Part shown: piece after piece, positions 25,796 through 33,551 of the stretch
Numbering within the stretch: position 1 is the first letter of the stretch
Layout: each line of letters opens with the position of its first letter
Assembly (NCBI RefSeq): GCF_012927325.1
Contig: NZ_JABBGI010000031.1
Coordinates: 1 to 56,871 of the forward strand
Direction of reading: 5' to 3'
From: Chryseobacterium antibioticum
GTDB lineage: Bacteria; Bacteroidota; Bacteroidia; Flavobacteriales; Weeksellaceae
Length of the DNA: 56,871 bases
Program-made: the position numbers and the translations under genes
The notes under the pieces: model-generated
Database searches by the model: none
The model's input: only the letters and a program-made list of their open reading frames with translations
Told to the model about the DNA's origin: nothing

Positions 25796-26320
25796 TTATT
25801 CTGCAGTTTTGTCCTCTGTAGAATCTGTTGTTTCTGCCTTAGGCTCTTCAACTTTTTCCTCTACTTTAGGAGCATCAGCAACTACAGCTTCTTTTTTAGC
25901 AGTTGTAGCTCTTCTACTTCTTCTAGTAGTCTTTTTCTCTTCAGCATTAGGATTATAAAGTTCGTTGAAATCAACTAGCTCGATAAGAGCCATGTCAGCA
26001 GCATCACCTTGTCTGAAACCAGTCTTGATGATTCTTGTATACCCGCCGTTTCTTTCCGCGATTTTAGGAGCTACTGATCTGAAAAGTTCAGTAACTGCTT
26101 CTTTATTTTGAAGATATGAAAAAACAATTCTTCTATTGTGTGTAGTATCTTCTTTTGCCTTTGTTAATAGAGGTTCAACATATACTCTTAAAGCTTTAGC
26201 TTTAGCTACAGTAGTGTTGATTCTTTTATGCTCAATTAGAGAACAAGCCATATTAGAAAGTAAAGCACTTCTATGAGAAGCTGTTCTTCCTAAGTGATTG
26301 AATTTTTTACCGTGTCTCAT
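25796..26320 (-). CDS. rplQ: Ribosomal protein L17 with acidic tail
   Basis: Large-subunit protein L17, near the exit tunnel, and last gene of the ribosomal operon. Residues 1-120 are the conserved domain (MRHGKKFNHLGRTASHRSAL, then HKRINTTVAKAKAL). Residues about 120-174 form a low-complexity tail, first basic (RRSRRATTAKK) then Glu/Ala/Thr-rich, making the protein longer than the 116-130 residues common elsewhere. Extended L17 tails occur in Bacteroidota. The start is 6 bases after the rpoA stop. Confidence 0.97.
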   Translation of the reverse strand: MRHGKKFNHLGRTASHRSALLSNMACSLIEHKRINTTVAKAKALRVYVEPLLTKAKEDTTHNRRIVFSYLQNKEAVTELFRSVAPKIAERNGGYTRIIKTGFRQGDAADMALIELVDFNELYNPNAEEKKTTRRSRRATTAKKEAVVADAPKVEEKVEEPKAETTDSTEDKTAE

Positions 26321-26326
26321 TATTAA

Positions 26327-27322
26327 TTATTTATCAGCGTCTAACTTATATTTTGCAACGTCGAAACCGAAGTTAAGACCTTTTGAATGCACTAATTCTT
26401 CTAGTTCCGTCAAAGATTTTTTACCAAAATTTCTGAATTTCATCAAATCAGACTTACTGTAAGAAACGAGCTCTCCAAGAGTTTCTACTTCAGCTGCTTT
26501 TAGACAGTTAAGGGCTCTTACTGAAAGATCCATATCTGCTAATTTAGACTTAAGTAACTGTCTTGTGTGAAGTGTTTCTTCATCGTATTGGATAGATGCT
26601 TTTACAGCTTCTGTTTCAAGAGTGATTCTCTCATCAGAGAACAACATGAAGTGATAAATTAATATCTTAGAAGCTTCTGTTAAAGCATTTTGAGGACTGA
26701 TAGATCCATCAGTTTCTATATCTAATACAAGTTTTTCGTAGTCTGTTTTTTGCTCTACACGATAATTTTCAATGCTGTATTGTACTTTCTTAATTGGTGT
26801 GAAAATAGAGTCAATAGCAATAGTACCTACCGGTGCATTGTTTGACTTATTTTGTTCTGAAGGAACATACCCTCTACCTTTTTCAATATTGAAAGTAATT
26901 TCGAAAGTTACATCACTGTTTAGGTTGCAAATCAAAAGATCCGGGTTTAACACCTCAAATCCGTTGACAGACTTTCCTAAATCACCAGCAGTAATAACGG
27001 TTTGACCGGAAACTTTAGCAATTACCTGCTCGTTGGCCTGGCCTTCTGCTGAAGCTTTTAATCTTACCTGCTTAAGGTTAAGAATGATTTCGGTAACGTC
27101 TTCGATTACTCCTGGAATAGTTGAAAATTCGTGCTCTACACCTTCTATTTTGATAGATGAAATAGCATATCCTTCCAGAGAAGAAAGCAACACTCTTCTC
27201 AAAGCATTACCGATAGTAAGCCCGAAACCTGGTTCTAATGGTCTGAATTCGAATTGACCTTTAAATTCATCAGAGTTAAGTAAAATTACTTTATCGGGTT
27301 TTATGAATTGTAAAATTGCCAT
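26327..27322 (-). CDS. rpoA: RNA polymerase alpha subunit
   Basis: A 331-residue subunit. The N-terminal assembly domain (residues about 1-235) has FEFRPLEPGFGLTIGNALRR and LLSSLEGYAISSIKIEGV. The C-terminal domain (about 255-315) has the helix-hairpin-helix core MDLSVRALNCLKAAEVETLG and RNFGKKSLTELEELV, which contacts UP elements and activators. Usual family length. It lies in the normal place between rpsD and rplQ, coupling polymerase supply to ribosome synthesis. Confidence 0.98.
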   Translation of the reverse strand: MAILQFIKPDKVILLNSDEFKGQFEFRPLEPGFGLTIGNALRRVLLSSLEGYAISSIKIEGVEHEFSTIPGVIEDVTEIILNLKQVRLKASAEGQANEQVIAKVSGQTVITAGDLGKSVNGFEVLNPDLLICNLNSDVTFEITFNIEKGRGYVPSEQNKSNNAPVGTIAIDSIFTPIKKVQYSIENYRVEQKTDYEKLVLDIETDGSISPQNALTEASKILIYHFMLFSDERITLETEAVKASIQYDEETLHTRQLLKSKLADMDLSVRALNCLKAAEVETLGELVSYSKSDLMKFRNFGKKSLTELEELVHSKGLNFGFDVAKYKLDADK

Positions 27323-27355
27323 ATTATTGGGTTGAGCAAAAATTTGATTAAAAAA

Positions 27356-27964
27356 TTATTTAGAGTAAAGTTCGACGATAAGCTGTTCCTTGATGTCCTC
27401 CGGAATCTGGATTCTTTCAGGAGCAGAAACGAAAGTACCTTCTTTCTTCTCATCGTTGAATTGTAACCACTCATAATTAGCTTTAGAAGCTAATGAATCA
27501 GTAACAACCTCAAGAGACTTAGATTTCTCTCTTACAGCGATCACATCACCTGCTTTAACTAAATAAGAAGGAATGTTAAGGATCTCCCCATTCACAGTGA
27601 TGTGTCTGTGAGAAGTTAACTGTCTAGCAGCAGATCTTGTTTTAGCAAAACCTAATCTGTATACTACGTTATCCAATCTTGATTCACAAAGCTGTAATAG
27701 AACTTCACCTGTTACACCTTTACTTCTGTGTGCTTTTTCGAATAAATTTGCAAACTGTCTTTCTAAAATACCGTAAGTATATTTAGCTTTTTGCTTTTCA
27801 GCTAACTGAACTGCATATTCAGATTTCTTAGCACCTCTTCTTTTGTTAGGACCGTGTTGTCCTGGCGGTTGGTTTTTTCTTCTTTCGAAGTTTTTGTCAT
27901 CTCCGTAGATTGCAGCACCAAACTTTCTCGCAATCTTAGTTTTAGGACCAATATATCTTGCCAT
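27356..27964 (-). CDS. rpsD: Ribosomal protein S4
   Basis: A 202-residue primary 16S-binding assembly protein. It begins MARYIGPKTKIARKFG, and the S4 RNA-binding domain lies about 92-155 (ESRLDNVVYRLGFAKTRSAA, then HITVNGEILNIPSYLV). No zinc-binding cysteine cluster is present at the N-terminus. In many bacteria S4 represses its own operon. Gap to rpoA 33 bases; no obvious pseudoknot was seen by eye. Confidence 0.98.
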   Translation of the reverse strand: MARYIGPKTKIARKFGAAIYGDDKNFERRKNQPPGQHGPNKRRGAKKSEYAVQLAEKQKAKYTYGILERQFANLFEKAHRSKGVTGEVLLQLCESRLDNVVYRLGFAKTRSAARQLTSHRHITVNGEILNIPSYLVKAGDVIAVREKSKSLEVVTDSLASKANYEWLQFNDEKKEGTFVSAPERIQIPEDIKEQLIVELYSK

Positions 27965-27983
27965 AATGGATAAATTCTAAAAA

Positions 27984-28373
27984 TTAAACTCTTCTTCTTT
28001 TTGGTGGTCTACATCCATTATGTGGCATAGGAGTCACATCAATGATTTCGCTAACTTCAATACCTGAATTGTGAATTGTTCTGATCGCAGATTCTCTACC
28101 TGCACCAGGACCTTTCACATACACCTTTACTCTTCTTAATCCAGCTTCATGAGCTACGTTAGAGCAATTTTCAGCTGCCATTTGAGCAGCAAAAGGAGTG
28201 TTCTTTTTAGAACCTCTGAATCCCATTTTACCGGCAGAAGCCCAAGAGATAACTTCTCCGCTTTTATTTGTTAAAGAAATGATGATGTTATTGAAAGAAG
28301 CTTGAATATGCGCTTCACCAATAGCTTCAACTTTTACTTTTCTTTTTTTAACTACTTTACTTTGTTTTGCCAT
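27984..28373 (-). CDS. rpsK: Ribosomal protein S11
   Basis: A 129-residue small-subunit platform protein next to the Shine-Dalgarno helix of 16S rRNA. Conserved stretches are SFNNIIISLTNKSGEVISW, GPGAGRESAIRTI and the C-terminal TPMPHNGCRPPKRRRV. It keeps the normal family length and order (rpsM-rpsK-rpsD). In Bacteroidota the ribosomes ignore most Shine-Dalgarno signals, and platform proteins around the anti-SD are of interest, but nothing unusual is visible here. Confidence 0.98.
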   Translation of the reverse strand: MAKQSKVVKKRKVKVEAIGEAHIQASFNNIIISLTNKSGEVISWASAGKMGFRGSKKNTPFAAQMAAENCSNVAHEAGLRRVKVYVKGPGAGRESAIRTIHNSGIEVSEIIDVTPMPHNGCRPPKRRRV

Positions 28374-28385
28374 AATTCCTAACGA

Positions 28386-28763
28386 TTATTTACTTGCCTT
28401 TTTCTTGTTAGCAACTGTTTTTCTCTTTCCTTTTCGGGTTCTAGAGTTGTTTTTCGTTCTCTGGCCTCTTAAAGGTAATCCTAGTCTGTGACGTATTCCT
28501 CGTTGGCATCCTATGTCCATCAATCTCTTGATGTTCAATTGCACTTCAGATCTTAATTCTCCTTCAACTTTTACGTTTTCAGAGATATGTGTTCTGATTG
28601 CAGCCAATTCATCGTCATTCCATTCGTTGACTTTCTTGTCTTCGCTGATACCGGCAGCTTTAAGGATTTCAGAAGAAGTACTTCTTCCAACTCCGTAGAT
28701 GTAAGTTAAACCGATAACACCTCTTTTGTTTTTTGGTAAATCAATACCTGCAATTCTCGCCAT
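28386..28763 (-). CDS. rpsM: Ribosomal protein S13
   Basis: A 125-residue head protein that forms bridges to the large subunit and touches the P-site tRNA with its basic tail. MARIAGIDLPKNKRGVIGLT opens the protein, GCQRGIRHRLGLPLRGQRTK is the signature, and the tail is Lys/Arg-rich. It is 12 bases upstream of rpsK and 9 bases after rpmJ. Confidence 0.98.
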   Translation of the reverse strand: MARIAGIDLPKNKRGVIGLTYIYGVGRSTSSEILKAAGISEDKKVNEWNDDELAAIRTHISENVKVEGELRSEVQLNIKRLMDIGCQRGIRHRLGLPLRGQRTKNNSRTRKGKRKTVANKKKASK

Positions 28764-28772
28764 AATTTAATG

Positions 28773-28889
28773 TTAGCCTTGTCTTTGTTTAAATTTTGGG
28801 TTCTTCTTGTTGATTACGAATAGCACACCTTTTCTGCGTACAATCTTGCAATCAGCGCTTCTTTTTTTAATTGATGCTCTAACTTTCAT
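28773..28889 (-). CDS. rpmJ: Ribosomal protein L36, zinc-free form
   Basis: A 38-residue protein, too short for most ORF cut-offs. It reads MKVRASIKKRSADCKIV from ATG 28889 and ends KNPKFKQRQG. Only one cysteine (Cys14) is left, so the CxxC...CxxxxH zinc ribbon of typical L36 is absent, making it a C-minus (zinc-independent) form. It lies between infA and rpsM, as usual. The 110-base gap before it contains a palindrome and a hairpin. Confidence 0.95.
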   Translation of the reverse strand: MKVRASIKKRSADCKIVRRKGVLFVINKKNPKFKQRQG

Positions 28890-28921
28890 TTGAAATATTT
28901 ATTTTTTTTACTGACCAATGG

Positions 28922-28933
28922 AATCTTAAGATT
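28922..28933. other. 12-base palindrome upstream of rpmJ
   Basis: AATCTTAAGATT at 28922-28933 is a perfect palindrome in the infA-rpmJ gap, about 33 bases before the rpmJ start. It could be a short hairpin in the mRNA or chance in AT-rich DNA. Confidence 0.4.
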
Positions 28934-28964
28934 TCATTTTGATAGTATTTATTTTTCAACAAGA

Positions 28965-28992
28965 GCCAAACGGAACCTACATTCCATTTGGC
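28965..28992 (-). terminator. Hairpin after infA, possible attenuator
   Basis: GCCAAA-C-GGAA (28965-28975) pairs with TTCC-A-TTTGGC (28982-28992), ten pairs with one internal mismatch and a 6-base loop. It starts 8 bases after the infA stop on the minus strand. The following sequence is A-rich, not a T-run, so it is more likely an attenuator, processing site or 3' stabiliser than a full terminator. Confidence 0.5.
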
Positions 28993-28999
28993 GTTTGTT

Positions 29000-29215
29000 T
29001 TAATATCTAAATGTGATCCTCCCTTTTGATAAGTCATAGGGAGACATTTCTAGTTTTACCTTGTCTCCAGGTAAAAGTTTAATATAATGCATTCTCATTT
29101 TACCGGAAATGTGAGCAATAAGTATATGCCCATTCTCCAGCTCTACACGGAACTGGGCGTTCGAAAGTGCTTCCGTAATAACGCCGTCTTGTTCAATATG
29201 TTTTTGTTTCGCCAT
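29000..29215 (-). CDS. infA: Translation initiation factor IF-1
   Basis: A 71-residue OB-fold protein that blocks the A site during initiation. It begins MAKQKHIEQDGVITEALSNA and has the conserved HISGKMRMHYIKLLPGDKV and YDLSKGRITFRY. Full length. It sits between secY (3 bases upstream) and rpmJ, the order found in many Bacteroidota, without the adk and map genes that separate them in Firmicutes. Confidence 0.98.
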   Translation of the reverse strand: MAKQKHIEQDGVITEALSNAQFRVELENGHILIAHISGKMRMHYIKLLPGDKVKLEMSPYDLSKGRITFRY

Positions 29216-29218
29216 AAA

Positions 29219-30598
29219 TTAGTATCCAGTCGTTCTTGATAATTTAGACTGCATTAAGCCATCATAATGATGATTCAGCAGATAAGTATTAATCTGTTGA
29301 ACGGTATCTAAAATAACTCCAACCATAATCAATAGTGATGTTCCCCCGAAAAATAGGGCGAACGCATCTGTCTGAACAAAGCTTCCATGCACTATTGCTG
29401 GAAGGACTGCAAAGATAGATAAAAATATTGCACCTGGCAAGGTTATTTTTGATAAAATATCATCTAAATAATCAGCTGTTTCTTTACCGGGTCTTACTTT
29501 CGGTACTAAACCTCCATTTCTCTTCAAATCATCAGCCATTTGGTTTACCGGAATAGTAATTGCAGTATAGAAAAATGAGAATATAATAATTAATAGCGCG
29601 AACAATACGTTGTACTGCCAACTAAAAACATTCTTGAAACCTGCAAGAAAAGTATTGGACTCATCGAATTTCGTCAATAATCCTGGTACGAACATCAATG
29701 CCTGAGCAAAGATAATCGGCATTACACCAGCAGCATTCACTTTCAATGGGATCCACTGTCTTGCTCCCTGCATAAGATTTCTGTTTACACCTCCTCTTGC
29801 TTGAGCTCTGCTTACATACTGAATTGGAATTTTCCTAACAGCAACAGATAATACCACTGCTAAAAGAACTACCAACATCCAGAATATTACTTCAATAAGG
29901 ATCATAATAGATCCCATTCCTCCTTTTCCGTTCTGCACGGCCATTTCCTGAACGAATGCTTCAGGTAATCTAGACAGAATCCCCACCATAATAAGGATGG
30001 AAATACCGTTTCCGATACCTTTGTCGGTGATTTTCTCACCCAACCACATTGCGAATACTGAACCAGCAACCAAGATTACAATACTTGGTAACCAGAACAT
30101 GATAGAATTTGGCTCTACATAGTATGCAGAAGAGAACTGAGCATATGGTAAAAATAATTGAGTAATAGACGTTAAATAAGAAGGGGCCTGTACTAAACAA
30201 ACTCCGATCGTTAACCATCTAGTAATTTGATTCAATGTATTTCTACCTGACTCTCCATCCTTCTGAAGTTTCTGAAGATAAGGAATAGCCATTCCCATCA
30301 ACTGAACAATAATAGAAGCAGAAATATAAGGCATGATTCCTAACGCCATTACGGAAGCGTGGCTGAAAGCTCCCCCCGTAAACGACGAAAGCAAGCCAAG
30401 GAGACCTGCTCCTTGCTTGTTACCGCCTTGATTTTTATAATGCTCTAAGAGATCTCCCACCTCTGCAAGGTTAATTGCAGGAAGCGAGATATAAGATGCG
30501 AATCTATACACAAGGATAATACCTAACGTAAAGAGAATTTTATCTCTTAATTCCTTTAGGCTCCAAATATTCTTAAGGGTTTGTATAAATTCTTTCAT
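29219..30598 (-). CDS. secY: Protein translocase subunit SecY
   Basis: A 459-residue inner-membrane channel through which Sec substrates pass; with SecE and SecG it exports most lipoproteins and barrel proteins of this window. About ten hydrophobic helices are visible. Conserved landmarks are ISLPAINLAEV, GIMPYISASIIVQLM (plug/TM2 region), ADDLKRNGGLVPKVRPG and a C-terminal tail ending SKLSRTTGY. Usual gene position after rplO, 9 bases away. Confidence 0.98.
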   Translation of the reverse strand: MKEFIQTLKNIWSLKELRDKILFTLGIILVYRFASYISLPAINLAEVGDLLEHYKNQGGNKQGAGLLGLLSSFTGGAFSHASVMALGIMPYISASIIVQLMGMAIPYLQKLQKDGESGRNTLNQITRWLTIGVCLVQAPSYLTSITQLFLPYAQFSSAYYVEPNSIMFWLPSIVILVAGSVFAMWLGEKITDKGIGNGISILIMVGILSRLPEAFVQEMAVQNGKGGMGSIMILIEVIFWMLVVLLAVVLSVAVRKIPIQYVSRAQARGGVNRNLMQGARQWIPLKVNAAGVMPIIFAQALMFVPGLLTKFDESNTFLAGFKNVFSWQYNVLFALLIIIFSFFYTAITIPVNQMADDLKRNGGLVPKVRPGKETADYLDDILSKITLPGAIFLSIFAVLPAIVHGSFVQTDAFALFFGGTSLLIMVGVILDTVQQINTYLLNHHYDGLMQSKLSRTTGY

Positions 30599-30607
30599 TA
30601 GTAAGTA

Positions 30608-31057
30608 TTATAAGGTAATTGCTTTTCCACCTGCTTTAGCAATAAGCTCTTCAGCAGATTTAGTGAATTTGTCAGCAGAGATTGAAACCGCAGATTTCAA
30701 TTCTCCTCTACCCATAATTTTCACTAATTCGTTTTTAGAAACTAAACCGTTTTCTACTAAAACTTCTTTCGTGATATCTCCAGTGATGGATTTGTTCTCG
30801 ATTAAAATTTGAATAGTATCAAGGTTTACTCCTCTAAACTCTTTTCTGTTTACGTTTTTGAAACCGAATTTAGGTAATCTTCTTTGTAAAGGCATCTGTC
30901 CACCTTCGAAACCGATTTTCTGAGAATAACCAGCTCTAGCTTTCTGACCTTTATGTCCTTTCGTAGAAGTACCTCCTTTTCCTGTACCTTGTCCTCTACC
31001 AATTCTTTTAGAGTTGTGAGTTGCACCTGCAGCAGGTCTTATGTTGTTTAAATTCAT
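30608..31057 (-). CDS. rplO: Ribosomal protein L15
   Basis: 149 residues from ATG 31057 (MNLNNIRPAAGATHNSKRIG), the conserved family start. An in-frame TTG at 31093 would add 12 residues overlapping rpmD and is rejected. The Gly-rich, basic N-terminal arm (GRGQGTGKGGTSTKGHKGQK) reaches into 23S rRNA and the globular part follows. L15 is a late assembly protein. The start lies 19 bases after the rpmD stop. Confidence 0.97.
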   Translation of the reverse strand: MNLNNIRPAAGATHNSKRIGRGQGTGKGGTSTKGHKGQKARAGYSQKIGFEGGQMPLQRRLPKFGFKNVNRKEFRGVNLDTIQILIENKSITGDITKEVLVENGLVSKNELVKIMGRGELKSAVSISADKFTKSAEELIAKAGGKAITL

Positions 31058-31076
31058 CTTAATTTTTGTTTTAAAA

Positions 31077-31253
31077 TTATTTTTGAACTTCAAGTAAATG
31101 ACTAACTGCAGCTATCATTCCTAAAATAGAAGGCGTAGCTTCGTGTTCTACAACTTGGTGAAGTTTCTTAAATCCTAATGCTTCAAGCGTTCTCTTTTGG
31201 GTTTTTGTTCTTCCAATAGCGCTTCTTACTTGCTTTACTTTGATTGTTGCCAT
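31077..31253 (-). CDS. rpmD: Ribosomal protein L30
   Basis: A 58-residue protein, reading MATIKVKQVRSAIGRTKTQK and then LEALGFKKLHQVVEH. It is short enough to be missed by length filters. It has the usual two-helix, three-strand L30 pattern and lies in the normal place between rpsE and rplO. L30 is optional in some bacteria, so its presence is worth recording. Confidence 0.95.
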   Translation of the reverse strand: MATIKVKQVRSAIGRTKTQKRTLEALGFKKLHQVVEHEATPSILGMIAAVSHLLEVQK

Positions 31254-31263
31254 TGTTCTAATA

Positions 31264-31785
31264 TTAACCGTTAAACACTTTACTTAGAGAAACTCCTCTC
31301 ATTCTAGCGATCTCTTCAGGTCTTCTGATATCCAATAACGCTTTGAAAGTAGCTTTCACCACGTTGTGAGGGTTAGAAGATCCTTTAGATTTTGAAAGGA
31401 TATCATGAATACCAGCAGACTCTAATACCGCTCTTACCGCACCACCGGCGATAAGTCCTGTACCGTGAGAAGCAGGTCTCAAGAAGATATCTGCACCACC
31501 GTATCTAGCAGTAGTCTGGTGAGGGATAGTGTGGTTCATTACAGGAACTTTCACAAGGTTTTTCTTAGCATCTTCAACTGCTTTAGCAATTGCAGAAGCA
31601 ACTTCCTTAGATTTTCCTAAACCGTGACCGATTATTCCATCTTCATTACCTACTACAACAATAGCAGAAAATCCGAAAGCTCTACCTCCTTTGGTTACTT
31701 TTGTTACTCTGTTAACAGCTACGAGACGATCTTTTAATTCTAATCCTCCCGGTTTTACTCTTTCTATATTATCTAGTCCTAACAT
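31264..31785 (-). CDS. rpsE: Ribosomal protein S5
   Basis: A 173-residue small-subunit protein involved in decoding accuracy and mRNA unwinding at the entry site. The double-stranded-RNA-like N-terminal domain contains LVAVNRVTKVTKGGRAFGF and the signature GIIGHGLGKSKEVASAIAKA; the C-terminal S5 fold has RPASHGTGLIAGGAVRAVLE. Full length. The preceding rplR ends 19 bases away. Confidence 0.98.
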   Translation of the reverse strand: MLGLDNIERVKPGGLELKDRLVAVNRVTKVTKGGRAFGFSAIVVVGNEDGIIGHGLGKSKEVASAIAKAVEDAKKNLVKVPVMNHTIPHQTTARYGGADIFLRPASHGTGLIAGGAVRAVLESAGIHDILSKSKGSSNPHNVVKATFKALLDIRRPEEIARMRGVSLSKVFNG

Positions 31786-31804
31786 ATTTCCGAAATTTTA
31801 ATGA

Positions 31805-32158
31805 TTAGAATTTAAGTCCTCCTTCTCTCGCCCCATCAGCTAGAGCTTTCACTCTTCCGTGGTATACGAATCCGTTTCTGTCAAATACAATCTGTTCAAT
31901 TCCTGCAGCGATAGCTTTGGCAGCGATAGCTTTACCAACAGCAGCAGAAACTTCAGTCTTAGTACCATTAGCATCTACACTTTTCTCTCTAGAAGAAGCG
32001 CAAACTAAAGTTGTACCATTTTTATCGTCGATTAACTGAGCGTAAATTTCCTTATTACTTTTATATACAGATAATCTTGGCAATTCAGAAGATCCAGAGA
32101 TTTTTCCTCTTACTCTTCTTTTGATTCTTATTCTTTTTTCTAATTTACTTAATGCCAT
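31805..32158 (-). CDS. rplR: Ribosomal protein L18
   Basis: A 117-residue 5S rRNA-binding protein of the central protuberance. Basic N-terminus KRIRIKRRVRGKISG, then PRLSVYKSNKEIYAQLIDD and the C-terminal YHGRVKALADGAREGGLKF. Normal length and position between rplF and rpsE. Confidence 0.98.
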   Translation of the reverse strand: MALSKLEKRIRIKRRVRGKISGSSELPRLSVYKSNKEIYAQLIDDKNGTTLVCASSREKSVDANGTKTEVSAAVGKAIAAKAIAAGIEQIVFDRNGFVYHGRVKALADGAREGGLKF

Positions 32159-32173
32159 AATACTTATAATTTA

Positions 32174-32719
32174 TTAAGCAGATTTACCAGCTTTACGTCT
32201 AACAATTTCTCCCAGGAATCTTACACCTTTTCCTTTGTAAGGCTCAGGCTTTCTGAAAGAACGGATCTTTGCAGCTACCATTCCTAGAAGTTGGTTGTCA
32301 TGAGACGCTAAAGTAATAATTGGGTTTTTACCTTTTTCAGTCAATGTATCTACTTTTACTTCGCTAGGAAGTTCTAATACAATACCGTGAGAGAATCCTA
32401 AAGCTAACTCAAGTTTTTGACCTGTGTGTGAAGCTCTGTATCCTACCCCTACTAGTTCTAGTTTCTTTTCGAAACCTTTTTCAACACCAACAATCATATT
32501 GTTGATCAACGCTCTGTATAAACCGTGAAGCGCCTTGTGTTGTTTAGACTCAGATGGTCTGCTTACTGTAAGCACGCCATCGTTCTGTTCTAAAGTAATT
32601 CCTGCTGTAAGCTCCTGAGAAAGTTCTCCTTTAGGACCTTTTACCGTTACAACACTGTTATTTTCAGTGACTGTAATTCCAGCTGGAATTGTTATAATTG
32701 CTTTACCAATTCTTGACAT
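32174..32719 (-). CDS. rplF: Ribosomal protein L6
   Basis: A 181-residue protein at the factor-binding centre near the sarcin-ricin loop. MSRIGKAIITIPAGITVTEN begins the first of two related beta domains; the C-terminal signature PEPYKGKGVRFLGEIVRRKA ends the second. Normal length and position after rpsH, 17 bases away. Confidence 0.98.
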   Translation of the reverse strand: MSRIGKAIITIPAGITVTENNSVVTVKGPKGELSQELTAGITLEQNDGVLTVSRPSESKQHKALHGLYRALINNMIVGVEKGFEKKLELVGVGYRASHTGQKLELALGFSHGIVLELPSEVKVDTLTEKGKNPIITLASHDNQLLGMVAAKIRSFRKPEPYKGKGVRFLGEIVRRKAGKSA

Positions 32720-32736
32720 TTTCCTCTGATTAAAAA

Positions 32737-33135
32737 TTAATAAACATAGCAGATTACTTCACCGCCTACTTTTTCTTCTCTAGCCTTCTTGTCAGTCATT
32801 ACTCCTTTAGAAGTAGAGATAACAGCTATACCCAAACCGTTCAGTACTCTTGGAAGTTCAGTAGAACCTTTGTACTGTCTTAAACCTGGTCTAGAAGCTC
32901 TTTGAATAGACTTGATAGCCGGTTTGTTAGTTTGCTTGTCATACTTTAAAGCGATTTTGATCGTACCTTGAATAGCGCTATCTTCAAACTTAAAGTTTAA
33001 GATATACCCTTGATCAAATAAGATCTTAGTAATCTCCTTTTTGATTTTCGATGCAGGAATCTCCACCACTTTGTGGCCTGCGCTTTGTGCGTTCCTTACT
33101 CTTGTTAGGAAATCTGAAATTGGATCTGTTACCAT
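32737..33135 (-). CDS. rpsH: Ribosomal protein S8
   Basis: 132 residues from ATG 33135 (MVTDPISDFLTRVRNAQSAG), the conserved start; an upstream in-frame TTG at 33165 adds ten unlike residues and is rejected. The C-terminal signature GIAVISTSKGVMTDKKARE is present. S8 binds helix 21 of 16S rRNA and in E. coli represses the spc operon by binding its mRNA. The 143-base gap upstream (to rpsN) is exceptionally long for this operon and contains a strong hairpin. Confidence 0.97.
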   Translation of the reverse strand: MVTDPISDFLTRVRNAQSAGHKVVEIPASKIKKEITKILFDQGYILNFKFEDSAIQGTIKIALKYDKQTNKPAIKSIQRASRPGLRQYKGSTELPRVLNGLGIAVISTSKGVMTDKKAREEKVGGEVICYVY

Positions 33136-33190
33136 TTTTCTTTTTAAATTATTGGTTAAAGACAATCAGTATTGAAGGGACTTGAAGATC

Positions 33191-33229
33191 AAAATATCAG
33201 ACTTCAGAAAAACTTGGGTCTGATATTTT
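33191..33229 (-). other. Long hairpin in the rpsN-rpsH spacer
   Basis: AAAATATCAGAC (33191-33202) pairs perfectly with GTCTGATATTTT (33218-33229), 12 bp around a 15-base loop. On the operon strand no T-run follows, so it is not a standard terminator for the operon. A second small stem (GACAA 33246-33250 with TTGTC 33256-33260) lies beside it. The hairpin may be an S8-type control element, an RNase site or a remnant of a mobile repeat. Confidence 0.6.
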
Positions 33230-33278
33230 TATTCTCTAGTATCCAGACAACTTAATTGTCCCGATTAATTAGTAATTA

Positions 33279-33548
33279 TTACCAACTAGCTTTTTTCACT
33301 CCCGGAATAAGACCGTTGTTGGCCATTTCACGGAAAGTTACTCTAGAAAGACCGAAGGTTCTCATGTAACCTCTTGGTCTACCTGTTAGTTTACATCTGT
33401 TGTGTAATCTTACAGGAGAAGCATTTTTAGGTAATTTCTGCAATCCTGCATAATCACCAGCTTCTTTTAAAGCTTTTCTTTTGTCAGCGTATTTAGCAAC
33501 TAGTGCTTCTCTTTTGCGCTCACGCGCTTTCATTGATTCTTTAGCCAT
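33279..33548 (-). CDS. rpsN: Ribosomal protein S14, zinc-free form
   Basis: An 89-residue head protein. It is the long C-minus type: a single Cys in RCKLTGRPRGYMRTFGLSR and no CxxC-x12-CxxC zinc ribbon. C-terminus GLIPGVKKASW is the usual end. It stands 3 bases after rplE. Together with the zinc-free L36 it suggests ribosomes that need little zinc. Confidence 0.97.
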   Translation of the reverse strand: MAKESMKARERKREALVAKYADKRKALKEAGDYAGLQKLPKNASPVRLHNRCKLTGRPRGYMRTFGLSRVTFREMANNGLIPGVKKASW

Positions 33549-33551
33549 TTC

